A DNA stretch of 64,000 nt from SAR324 cluster bacterium (GTDB lineage Bacteria > SAR324 > NAC60-12). Below the pieces are notes generated by a model that searched no databases, was not told where the DNA came from, and worked only from the letters and a program-made list of their open reading frames with translations. Position 1 is the stretch's first letter. The number at the start of each line of letters is the position of its first letter. The DNA is taken from the NCBI GenBank assembly GCA_015232315.1, contig JADFZZ010000024.1:1-64000 (forward strand), written 5' to 3'. Made by a program: the position numbers and the translations under genes. Below are positions 27,391-37,100 of the stretch, in pieces.

Positions 27391-28701
27391 TCAGGAAACA
27401 CGCTGGAGCAAGGCTCCGAAAAATCCCATGATGCCAGCCTCTGGCAACGTTTGAAAAAACCCCTCCTCTGTGAGCCATGCCTGATAAGGCGTCTGGTCCT
27501 CAAGAAGTTTTCCCGGTGGCACAACCTGAAATGCGGGATGCTGTTGAAGAAATCTGGAAATTTGCCGCTGATTTTCTTCTGGCTCAAGTGAGCAGGTCGA
27601 ATATACCAGAAAACCGTTGATTTTGGTGACAGCCGCTCCTGATTCCAGCAGTTTCCGTTGCACAGAAACCTGCCTTAGCAGATCCTGTAATTTTGCAACA
27701 CGTTTAATGTCAGGATTTTTCCTGATGGTTCCTGTGGAAGAGCAGGGCGCATCCACCAGCACCAGATCAAACGTCTGATCGGTAAACGGCAAATTATGAC
27801 CATCAGCGGTCAACAGGAGCGGCATTTTAAAAGACAGTCGGGTCAAATTTTCTGCCAGAAGACGCATTCTGGCATGGGCGGAATCGACGGAGACCACTTG
27901 AACCGCGGCAGGATTTTCGAGCAAATGAAAGGTTTTGCCACCGGGTGCCGCACACATATCCAGAATTTTTCCTGATACCACAGAGTGTATCAGTCGCATA
28001 AACAGCCAGGAAGACACATCTTGAACAAACCATGGCCCATGCTGAAACGCTTCGCCCTGCAATAGCGATGAACCCTGAGTCAGGATCCGCCCTTCCGGTA
28101 CCAGCGGATGGGGCATGGAGTCGTCAGGAAAAACATCGGAATTATTCTTGTTCTCCAGGGAATTCTTCGAAAAAAAGGTCATGCCCTCATACTGGTTATT
28201 GGCCACACACATGGATTCTGCCAGTTCAGGACCATAAAATTGCCGCCACCGTTCAACCATCCATGCCGGATGGGAGGTTCGCACCTCCAGTGGATGCGTT
28301 TCAAGGGCTATTTTTCCTGCGGCCAGATCACGCTGAAGGTTGCGCAACACCGCATTCACCAGATTTTTTTTATGTGGAACTTTGAAAACTCCCGCGAGTT
28401 CTACGGCTTCGAAAAGTGTGGCACGCTCAGGAATTTTTTCCATGAACAACAATTCAAAAGTGCCCAATTGTAAAATGATCCGCACCACATCCGGCAGTTT
28501 ATGGAGTGGTTGGGACAAACGCGCGGTGATTTCAGTATCAAGCAGGATGCTGTTTCTAAGGATTCCCTGAAACAATGCGGAATACAACCTTCGATCTTCA
28601 CTTTTGGGGATGGAAGGCGGCAACTCTTCCGGCAACCAGCCCTGTTTCTGGAGATTCAACAAGTTTTTCACACACCAGAATCTGGCGGGATTTACAGACA
28701 T
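27391..28701 (-). CDS. rsmB: 16S rRNA m5C967 methyltransferase RsmB (Sun/Fmu)
   Basis: The product has 436 residues. Residues 1-140 are a NusB-like RNA-binding domain. The methyltransferase domain follows with ILDMCAAPGGKTFHLLE (SAM motif), DAPCSSTGTIRKNPD (motif IV, with the conserved Cys) and YSTCSLEPEENQ (motif VI catalytic Cys). It methylates C967 of 16S rRNA. The next gene on the same strand (12 bases upstream) is another RNA methyltransferase, so they probably share a transcript. Confidence 0.93.
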   Translation of the reverse strand: MSVNPARFWCVKNLLNLQKQGWLPEELPPSIPKSEDRRLYSALFQGILRNSILLDTEITARLSQPLHKLPDVVRIILQLGTFELLFMEKIPERATLFEAVELAGVFKVPHKKNLVNAVLRNLQRDLAAGKIALETHPLEVRTSHPAWMVERWRQFYGPELAESMCVANNQYEGMTFFSKNSLENKNNSDVFPDDSMPHPLVPEGRILTQGSSLLQGEAFQHGPWFVQDVSSWLFMRLIHSVVSGKILDMCAAPGGKTFHLLENPAAVQVVSVDSAHARMRLLAENLTRLSFKMPLLLTADGHNLPFTDQTFDLVLVDAPCSSTGTIRKNPDIKRVAKLQDLLRQVSVQRKLLESGAAVTKINGFLVYSTCSLEPEENQRQISRFLQQHPAFQVVPPGKLLEDQTPYQAWLTEEGFFQTLPEAGIMGFFGALLQRVS

Positions 28702-28713
28702 ACGGTACCTTTC

Positions 28714-30006
28714 TCAGCGTTCCAGCACAAGGAGTGTTTCAAAATGGGGTGTTGCCGGAAAAAAATTATACAATTTCCAGAAAACCGGGCGGTATGCCCC
28801 GAGCAAGCGTGATACATCACGGGTGCAGGTGGAAGGATTGCAGGATAAATAGATCAGTCGTTTCGGTAGTTTTTTAAGGATTTCATTGCAAAAGCCGGCA
28901 TCAAGTCCCGCACGGGGAGGATCCACCAGGATCACTTTGTCGCCCTCAATGTAATTTGGTAAAGTTTCACTGCGGCCATGCAATGCCTGATAATGAGTCA
29001 GATGATTGAGCGCGATATTGGCTGAGGCGAAGGCGACCGCGTTCCTGTCACTTTCGACCACCATACAGCTTCGAACCGCATCAGCCAGTCCAATTCCCAG
29101 GGCGCCGACCCCGCCATAGTAATCGACCAGGTGCTCATCTCTGACAAAGGGCAGTATGTCCTCAAGCACGGCATTCAAGGGAAACACATTGATCTGAAAA
29201 AAGGCCTGGTCGCCATAGCGCAGAACCCTGTGCCGGAGCACTTCTTCCAGATAGGGGATTCCCAACTGTTTGATCAATCGCGGGTGTTTCCTGTTAGTTG
29301 TTTCTTCATAAATCCAGAGTCCGGCCAGCCCTGTTTTTTCAAACAATGATTGAGCCTGTGGAAAATGTGAGGAATGGATGAACAGACTTGCCTGGATCGC
29401 CCCCCCGGTGCAGGTTCGTACAATCAGTTTTCTGAGTTGGTTGACCTCAATTTTTCGGGCTTGAAGCCATTCCAGAATGTTGTGTGCCATCTGGTTCAGC
29501 CGGGATTCCCCCAACAGACAACCACAAACAGGTTGCAGATTATGGGTTCCGCGCTGGAGCATGGCGAAGGACAATGTTCCCTGATGCATCATGAAATTGA
29601 ATTCAAGTTTGTTGCGGTAGGAAAATCGTTGGTGTTCTGTGAGCGGATGGATGGTGAAATCAAGCGGCAGTTTACAAAAACGATTGAACAATTCCCGGGC
29701 AATCTCTATTTTCCAGTGTTGCTCACAGTCAAGCGTCATGATCTGCCACGGACTGCATGAGTAAAAATGGTCTTCAACCGGTTCAATCCGTTGAGCCGAT
29801 GGTTCCAGAACCTGAAGTGTTTCCGCCTCGAGGTAATCTTTTTTTTCTTCCAGCACCGACACCTGAACCCGTTCCCCGGGCAGTGCATTTCCAACGAGTA
29901 TCACCTTCCCATTCACCCTGCCAAGCCCATTCCCTCCTGAAACCAGTTTTTCAATCTGGCATTCCAGAACTCTCTTTGGTTGTGGCGCTGAAATTTGTTT
30001 AGTCAT
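28714..30006 (-). CDS. 23S rRNA m5U methyltransferase of the RlmD/RumA family
   Basis: The product has 430 residues. A TRAM domain lies at the N-terminus (EKLVSGGNGLGRVNGKVILV). Cysteines in YSCSPWQIMTLDCEQ with a later VCGCL could hold the Fe4S4 cluster of RlmD. The SAM domain has LVDYYGGVGALGIGLAD and a DPPRAGLD strand, and the catalytic motif is LSCNPSTCTRD. It makes m5U in 23S rRNA or tRNA; RlmD, RlmC and TrmA-like members cannot be told apart with certainty here. Confidence 0.9.
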   Translation of the reverse strand: MTKQISAPQPKRVLECQIEKLVSGGNGLGRVNGKVILVGNALPGERVQVSVLEEKKDYLEAETLQVLEPSAQRIEPVEDHFYSCSPWQIMTLDCEQHWKIEIARELFNRFCKLPLDFTIHPLTEHQRFSYRNKLEFNFMMHQGTLSFAMLQRGTHNLQPVCGCLLGESRLNQMAHNILEWLQARKIEVNQLRKLIVRTCTGGAIQASLFIHSSHFPQAQSLFEKTGLAGLWIYEETTNRKHPRLIKQLGIPYLEEVLRHRVLRYGDQAFFQINVFPLNAVLEDILPFVRDEHLVDYYGGVGALGIGLADAVRSCMVVESDRNAVAFASANIALNHLTHYQALHGRSETLPNYIEGDKVILVDPPRAGLDAGFCNEILKKLPKRLIYLSCNPSTCTRDVSRLLGAYRPVFWKLYNFFPATPHFETLLVLER

Positions 30007-30042
30007 TTTTCCTTTCCCCCTTTTCCCTTTAACCTTTCCCCT

Positions 30043-31365
30043 TTAAAAAGGTTTTCCTACGAGTGAATAGAGTTTGGCTTCGGTAATGATGACATTCAGT
30101 ATGTCGCCGGGTTTTCCTGTGGAGTCCTCAATCATGATCGAATGGTTGCCACGGGTTTTTCCTGTGGGACATTGAGAAAATTTGGGATGAAATCCTTCAA
30201 GCAGTACTTCCTGTGTTGTTCCGATCATGGATTGATATTTTTCGCCAATGATTTTCTCATGCAATTCCAGCACAATTCGCAAACGTTCATTCTTAACCTC
30301 TTCAGGAACCTGTTCATCAAAGGTTGCCGCGGGAGTTCCAGGTCGTGGTGAATACTTGAAGGAGTACACCTGGTCAAACCGTGCCAGTTCCATCGCCTTA
30401 ACCGAACATTGAAAATCTTCATCGGTTTCACCGGGAAAACCCACAATCAAATCGGTGGAGATGGCGGCCTCAGGCAAATGACTGCGCAAGAGATGAACTT
30501 TTTCCATAAATTCTTCCAGCGTGTAATGCCGTCGCATGGATTTCAGAATTTTATCGGATCCTGATTGAATTGGCAGATGCATGTGTTCACAAAGGGAGGG
30601 CAATTCCACAAAGGCCCGGGCCAGATCTTCCTGAAAATCTTTGGGATGAGGGGAAATGAAGCGAAGTCTGCTGAGTCCGGGAAGCGCATCGAGTTGTCTC
30701 AATAATTCCACAAAATCCACTCCGTTGGCTTTGTAGGAATTGACGTTCTGACCCAGCAGGCAGATTTCCACAATTCCTTCAGCGACCAGTTTACGTGCTT
30801 CCTCAATAATATTTTCCGGTTCGCGGCTCACCTCAAGACCACGAGTGACGGGAACAATACAGAAGGTGCAAAAATTATTACAGCCCTTGGTGATGGAAAT
30901 ATGCGATTTGAACTGTGGTCCGGGTGGAGAGTGAAACAGGGTTTCCGGGATAAAATTTCTTACTTTTTGTTTATATTCCTTGCGTTCGGTACGCAACACC
31001 CGTTTGCCCTGACGGACCTGTTCCAGCATTTCCGGAAGATCAAACAGATTGTCTGTTCCAAAAACCATATCGACTGATTTTGCCCGTTTCAGAATGGTTT
31101 CACCTTCCTGTTGCGCCACACACCCCCCAACCCCGATGATGAGTCCGGGATGTTTCTCCTTCAGCATTTTCAATCGTCCCAGCATGCTGTAAACCTTTTG
31201 TTCAGCCTTATCTCTGACAGAACAGGTATTCAGCAGAATCAGGTCGGCGTCCTCTGTTTGATCGGTGTAAACATAGTTTTGCTGTTTCAGAATTTCGGCC
31301 ATTTTTTCAGAATCGTATTCATTCATCTGGCAACCGAAAGTTTGGATATTCACTTTTTTAGTCAT
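30043..31365 (-). CDS. miaB: tRNA-2-methylthio-N6-dimethylallyladenosine synthase MiaB
   Basis: The product has 440 residues from the ATG at 31365. The N-terminal UPF0004 domain binds one Fe4S4 cluster through cysteines in TFGCQMNEYDS, LNTCSVRDKA and GVGGCVAQQEG. The radical SAM motif CNNFCTFC follows, and a TRAM domain closes the protein. It adds a methylthio group to i6A37 of tRNAs in the cytoplasm. MiaA is not nearby. The related MtaB and RimO lack this exact N-terminal spacing. Confidence 0.95.
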   Translation of the reverse strand: MTKKVNIQTFGCQMNEYDSEKMAEILKQQNYVYTDQTEDADLILLNTCSVRDKAEQKVYSMLGRLKMLKEKHPGLIIGVGGCVAQQEGETILKRAKSVDMVFGTDNLFDLPEMLEQVRQGKRVLRTERKEYKQKVRNFIPETLFHSPPGPQFKSHISITKGCNNFCTFCIVPVTRGLEVSREPENIIEEARKLVAEGIVEICLLGQNVNSYKANGVDFVELLRQLDALPGLSRLRFISPHPKDFQEDLARAFVELPSLCEHMHLPIQSGSDKILKSMRRHYTLEEFMEKVHLLRSHLPEAAISTDLIVGFPGETDEDFQCSVKAMELARFDQVYSFKYSPRPGTPAATFDEQVPEEVKNERLRIVLELHEKIIGEKYQSMIGTTQEVLLEGFHPKFSQCPTGKTRGNHSIMIEDSTGKPGDILNVIITEAKLYSLVGKPF

Positions 31366-31614
31366 GAGCAAACCCTTGGAACTGAAAAGGAGTGTTTAAT
31401 AATTCAAGGAATCCGGGGAGGTATAAGTCTGCATGGAAAAAAACTCAATTCCAAAACCCTGCCTGACGATTTACTTTGATTGATGGAACATTTTTTGCGT
31501 TTTCATTGACGGGAAATACTGGAAACTGCTCTTGTAATTGATAGCAAGAGTGTGTCACATCCATATAAAACATCAGTCGGTTTTTTATGCACAACCCACA
31601 AATAAACAGGACTC

Positions 31615-32646
31615 ATGGGTGATGAAGACAAACTACAGAACCGTCAATCAACTGAAACAGTGCCTTCCACTTCCGAACAACTGCTGGCAAAGATCATGAG
31701 TCTGCCAACGGATCAACAGTATTATCTGGAAATCATAATCGATGGTCTGGGTGCGGGAAAAACCAAACAACAACGCCGTGCCGCCAAAAATACGGTGATG
31801 ACCATTCTGGGGATTGTTCCCTCAGACATGACACTCCTCCGCCAGATTCAACAACTGTCTCCCTCTGCCAGAGAGGATGTCAAATCATTCATTCAGGAAC
31901 AATTGCAGGCAGAACCTGAAATGGAATCACTGGTACGCACTCCAGTCTCGTCGACGCTTCCCTCAGAATTATCTGAATCCCCGGAAACGCATCCCGTTGA
32001 AGTGACATCTGCGGCTGAGGTTCAGATGGATTCCGTTGCCATGGAATCCACTCCGACTGAAGCATTGCCACAAATGGCGGAATCAGACGCCGAGACATCC
32101 CCTGACGTGAGTAATTCTGAGGCAGTGTCTGAAATATCGGCTGTGGAACCGGATTCCACGATGGCGACCGGCACTGTGGACATAGCAGAAACTGAAATAC
32201 CTGAAATGGCAACAATGGCTGAAGAACCTGAGGTGGATAATTCCCGGGACTCAGCATTATCAGAAGCAGAGACCAACGAACAACCGAGCCTTGCTGATGA
32301 AGAGAGAGCCGCCAGGGAACTTGTTGAAGCACAAGCCCGGGAAAATTACGAAAAATTTATCAGGGAACTTGAAGAACTCGACAATGTGACAGATTCAAAA
32401 ACCCGGATTCACATTTCAACACTCGGCAATGGATTGCTCATCAGTACTGATCAGGAAATTAAAAATCTGCATGAAGTGATTGATATTTACGTCGGCATGA
32501 AATTCAGGAATGTATACGGGTTATTCAAATCAGAGGACAAACACGCCGTGGAACATATCAATCCTGAAAAACTGATGTACATCATCATGAATGGAATGAT
32601 TGTGGATAATGTCCGCTATCCCGTTGAATATGAGGTTCGGGTGTGA
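31615..32646 (+). CDS. Acidic hypothetical protein, first gene of a three-gene operon
   Basis: I do not recognise the 343-residue protein. Residues 1-100 are a helical, mixed-charge segment (KIMSLPTDQQYYLEIIIDGL, then GAGKTKQQRR). Residues 100-230 are low-complexity and rich in Glu, Ser, Ala and Thr, probably disordered. Residues 235-343 look folded (HISTLGNGLLIST, DIYVGMKFRNVYGLF). Its stop overlaps the next start by four bases (GTGA). Confidence 0.65.
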   Translation: MGDEDKLQNRQSTETVPSTSEQLLAKIMSLPTDQQYYLEIIIDGLGAGKTKQQRRAAKNTVMTILGIVPSDMTLLRQIQQLSPSAREDVKSFIQEQLQAEPEMESLVRTPVSSTLPSELSESPETHPVEVTSAAEVQMDSVAMESTPTEALPQMAESDAETSPDVSNSEAVSEISAVEPDSTMATGTVDIAETEIPEMATMAEEPEVDNSRDSALSEAETNEQPSLADEERAARELVEAQARENYEKFIRELEELDNVTDSKTRIHISTLGNGLLISTDQEIKNLHEVIDIYVGMKFRNVYGLFKSEDKHAVEHINPEKLMYIIMNGMIVDNVRYPVEYEVRV

Positions 32647-33500
32647 CGACTTCTTTGCTTGAAATTTGTGTCAATGGCAGTTTTTTTCCAGAAAACCAGC
32701 CGGTATTGACAGCCAGTGATCGAGGCTTGTTGCTGGGTGATGGTTTGTTTGAAACCATTCGGGTTTATCAACAAAAACCATTTTTGATCCAGCAGCATCT
32801 GACACGAATGCTGGCATCAGCCCGCCACTTTCGTTTTCCGCTTTTGCCCGATTCCTTCGTGATCCATTCATGGCTTCAAGCGTTGATAGAGCGCAATCAG
32901 ATCCAGACCGGCTATGCGCGCGTCACCCTGACCCGTGGCCTCAAACAATCTCCCGGACTTTACCTTGATCAGGAGTCTCACCCTCAAATCATTATTGAAA
33001 CAAAACCGCTTGAATACCGGGAAATGACCTGGAACATCACCCTGGCTGAGGTCCGTCGTTCAAGAACATCCTTGATTTCCGCGCACAAAACAACCAACTA
33101 TCTGGAAAACCTGATGGTTTTGGATCAGGCAAAAAATGAGGGCTTTGATGAAGCAATTCTCTGTGTGGAAGAAGGACTGGTTCAGGAGGGCACACGCACC
33201 AACCTGTTTTTTGTCGAAGAAAACCAACTATTCACTCCACCCCTTGAATTGGGGCCCTTGCCCGGCATCACACGGGGACTTGTGATGAACCAACTCCAAC
33301 ATGGTTACCCTGTGACTGAACTTCCGTTTGCCTGGGATTCTGTTCGCATGGCTGACGAGGTGTTTTTAACCAATTCCCTGTGGGGCATTATCGAGGTTTC
33401 CCGGGTGGATGAATTGCATAAACCAGCGGGAAAAGTGACGCAGAAACTGAAGCAGGTCTATCTGCAATATGTACAATCATTTAAGGAGACAAAAATATGA
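32643..33500 (+). CDS. Aminotransferase class IV (PLP-dependent)
   Basis: The product has 285 residues and starts at a GTG. The N-terminal GLLLGDGLFETIRVYQ and the central ISAHKTTNYLENL with GFDEAILC place it in the fold-type IV group with branched-chain aminotransferase, D-amino acid transaminase and aminodeoxychorismate lyase. EGLVQEGTRTNLFFV and the PLPGITRGLV segment bind the PLP phosphate. The exact substrate cannot be decided by eye. It overlaps both neighbours by four bases, so the three genes are translationally coupled. Confidence 0.9.
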   Translation: MTTSLLEICVNGSFFPENQPVLTASDRGLLLGDGLFETIRVYQQKPFLIQQHLTRMLASARHFRFPLLPDSFVIHSWLQALIERNQIQTGYARVTLTRGLKQSPGLYLDQESHPQIIIETKPLEYREMTWNITLAEVRRSRTSLISAHKTTNYLENLMVLDQAKNEGFDEAILCVEEGLVQEGTRTNLFFVEENQLFTPPLELGPLPGITRGLVMNQLQHGYPVTELPFAWDSVRMADEVFLTNSLWGIIEVSRVDELHKPAGKVTQKLKQVYLQYVQSFKETKI

Positions 33501-34132
33501 GTCAGGATTCGTTTTATCCGTTGATGAACCGGGATGTCTGGTTTGTTCAACAAGTCCGGGAATGGGGCGAAATTCTCACAGGCTTCGAAAGCCGCAATAA
33601 ATATGAGATCATTGATGAGCATGGTAGCGCTCTCGGGTTTGTGGTCGAGGAATCAGGCGGTTTCATGGACACCCTGCTGAGACTGTTCCTGCGTTCTCAT
33701 CGGCCCTTTCGGGCTTTGATCCTTGATGCGCAGGGAACGCCTGTCTTGCAGATCATTCGTCCTTTTTTCTGGATCTGGTCATCGCTCAGCATCCTGAACA
33801 TGTCAGGGGAGCCACTGGGAGAAGTGCATCGGCGGTTTGCGCTGTTGCATCGTCAATATGACCTGCTGAACAAAGAGTTGATTCCATTTGCCAGAATATG
33901 GGCCGGATTGTTCAGGATCTGGACTTTTGACCTGAAATCTCTTGCGGATGAAACCATCGGCATGATTGCCAAAAAATGGAGCGGGATGTTTCAGGAAATG
34001 TTCACCAATTCGGATCGTTATATCATTTCCATCGACCCCTCAGTCGCTCTTGAACCCGAAGAAAAAGCTGTTGTATTTGCCACGGCCATCTCCATTGACT
34101 TTGATTATTTTGAAAAATCATCCAATTCATAA
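33497..34132 (+). CDS. Phospholipid scramblase/LURP-one-related protein
   Basis: The product has 211 residues. It has the beta-barrel repeat pattern of the scramblase-related family: NKYEIIDEHGSALGFVVEES, FLRSHRPFRALILDAQG, and then GEVHRRFALLHRQYDLLN. Bacterial members are cytoplasmic or membrane-associated and of unknown function. It ends a three-gene operon with overlapping starts and stops, which hints at a shared role with the aminotransferase that I cannot name. Confidence 0.8.
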   Translation: MSQDSFYPLMNRDVWFVQQVREWGEILTGFESRNKYEIIDEHGSALGFVVEESGGFMDTLLRLFLRSHRPFRALILDAQGTPVLQIIRPFFWIWSSLSILNMSGEPLGEVHRRFALLHRQYDLLNKELIPFARIWAGLFRIWTFDLKSLADETIGMIAKKWSGMFQEMFTNSDRYIISIDPSVALEPEEKAVVFATAISIDFDYFEKSSNS

Positions 34133-34177
34133 CCAGTCGCTGTCGCTGTAGGTCTGAAAATTTCCGGAGTACTCACA

Positions 34178-37100
34178 TTATTTCTTGTCAATCCGATACA
34201 CGCCGTTCCATTGTGCTGGAGGTAGTTTCAGAAAGGTTTCACAACGGTCAATGAACACTTGAGGGACAGGATCTTCAGGCAGAAGTTCCTGATAATTTCT
34301 GAAACAGGCCTGAGCCTCTTTCCATTTTCCTGCTTCATAGATGCTGACAGCTTCCTGAAAACTGGTGAGATGCTTCAGTTTTGCTTCCTTCAATTCGGGC
34401 CGATCATGTTCAAACACATCATAGAGCCTCGTGACAGCCTCCTTGCCTTTGACCTGCACGCTGTCAATCAAGCGCATCGGAAGAGTATGCTGATTTCCCA
34501 GAAAATTTTTGGTTTGTTCCGAAATGATCAAATCACAACCATACAGTTTTGTGAGGGATTCGATCCGTGACGCGGTATTCACCGCATCGCCCAAAACCGT
34601 AGTGTCCATGCGTTCTTCCGAGCCAATCACGCCAATGGTGACTTCACCGGTGTTGATGCCGATCCCGATCCGCAAGGGAACAGCGCCTCGTTGTTGACGA
34701 ATTACATTGAATTGAGCAAGAGCGGATTGCATACCCAAAGCGGCATACACCGCATCTCCCGGATTATCGTCAAACAAGGCCATGATCGCGTCACCAATGA
34801 ATTTATCCACAAAGCCATGATGTTCCCGAATCGGCGCTTCCATGAACTTGAGATATTCATTGAGGAACCGGAACACTTCTTCAGGCGGCATATCCTCTGT
34901 CAACGAAGTGAACGACCTGACATCTGAAAACAGCACCGACAATGTTGTTTGTCGGGCCAATCCGGTTTCCAGGGATTCTATGTCAATATTGCCCAGGCGA
35001 TTGGTGAACTGTCGGGGCACAAAGCGCTCAAACACCCGCATGGTGGCTTCAGTTTGTTGACGAGCTTGCTGTTCCTGCGCATAAATCTGGGCATTGTTCA
35101 TGGCAATCGAAACCTGGGTGGCGAACACTTCCACAATTTCCCGATCCTTCATGCTGAACACCGAAGACGCATGATGGTTTTCCAGATATAAAACGCCCTG
35201 CATCGTATCTTTCAACATGATGGGGACCGCCAGGATGGATCGCAACTGAAACGACCGAATGCTATCGCTTTTGTTCCACCGTTTTTCATGTCGCGCGTCA
35301 CGGGTCACAATCGATTGTCTGGATTCAAAAACTTCCCTGATCAAAACTTTACTGAAGCGATGGTCTTTTGGCTCCAACCGGGTTCCTCTGGCATTTCGGG
35401 CCAGGCGCAACATCACATCATCTTCACTGCACAGGCCGGTGACTTGACAACAACGGCCCACCGTGAACAGATAGCCCTGCTCAGCGCCGGACATCTGCAT
35501 GGCACCTTTGAGAACCTCCTCGAACAGCGACTGAATATCCAGTTGAGCGGATATTTTCCGGTTGATTTCCATCAGTTTGAACATATCGGCGTTGCCCTGA
35601 AGAAAGGAAGTCAGAGAGGTCGAAGATTCGCTGGTATGTTTACTCCATGTTTTCAGGTCATCCCTGAACAGTTCATAATATCCGGTGATGTCGAGTCGGA
35701 GCATTTCAGTGAGGATTTGTTCTGCTGTTTTAACCGCATTGGGTTGATGCTCCCTGAACCATGCCAGACGTTGCACCGCGAATTGCACTTGCAGTTCAAG
35801 CAGTGGCGCGTCCAGTGGTTTGGAAAAACTCCGGGCCTCCTCAAGGGCTTCCCCGGCCTTGTCGAAAAAATTCAGATTCATATACGCCCATCCCGCCATG
35901 CAGGCATACAATCCCTGCATGTAGGGGTCCGGTCGAAAATCCATCTGGATTTTTGCTTCATCCAGAAATTTCAGGGCGGTTTCAGGATCATCGTTGAATA
36001 TCGCCACCTGAATCCGTCCATACAAGGCCATTGGCCGATCAATCTGCTGTTCAGCTTTTTCGGTCCGGTTCAAAATTTCCTCAAACCGTTGAATGGCATC
36101 ACTCAGTTTTCCATTCATCCCCAACGCTCTGGCGATCAAACATTTCTCAATGGCATCGCCCATGGGGCCCATCAGGCCTGTCATCATCCCGGTGTACTCA
36201 GAATTGACCATTTCCAGAATCTTTCTGAATTCACCGCGTTCCATTTCCATGATGGCCTGAGCCGCGATTCTCAATGTTTCTCCCAGACCTGTGTTTTCGG
36301 TGTTCAACCTGTCGGCGATTTGATGAATGGTGGCTTCCAGTTCACGAAATCGCCCCTGATAACTCATCAACGACGAGAGGATGATCATATTGTTCACCAC
36401 CTCGTTATAAATTTGATATTTGAAGGACAGTTCCATGCCCCGTATGAGCAGATCGGAGCGTTCCGCATAACTCTTGCCGCTGGCAATGCGGCCCAGAATA
36501 TTGAGAATTCGGGTCAGATATTGTTCGTCTTCAGGTTCAGTCGCCATGTGGATCAACTCTTCACCAAACCGGAAGGTGTCTTGTTTGAAGCCTCTGAAAA
36601 AACTGAGCATAGCCTTGAGCCACAGAAGTTTCATGATCTGGACTTTATTGTGACCAGCCCACTTTTCCAGAGCCAGCGTTTCCTGCCATAATTTGTCATA
36701 CTCCTGAGTGTATAAAAAATTATAGCGAATGGCTTCATAGCGCACATCAAACTGTCGATCTGCGGGAATCAAACCCTCTGGTAAAGAGTTGAGATATTCC
36801 ACCGCAAGATTGAAATAAATGTTGGTCTGGCGTTGGTAGGTACGCTCATCATGCGTCAGCATCGCGGATTTGAAATAGGCTTCAAACGCCTGTTCATTGT
36901 TACCGCTTTTCGCCCAATGGAAGGCAATGTCATAAATGCTGTCCGGAGAATCCGGAAGAATCCGCTGTTTCAGAAACAGGGCAATTTCCTGATGCAGACG
37001 CGCTTTGTGGTCGGGAACGAGACTGGAAGCCAGGGATTCTCTGAGTTGAGTGTCACGGAAGGCATACAGTTTTTTGGAATCCACCATCAGGACATTGTTC

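Noticed and set aside
35288-36691. Long plus-strand open frame (467 codons)
   Set aside because: It is antisense to the giant kinase-cyclase gene, whose domains are well supported, and its composition is not protein-like.
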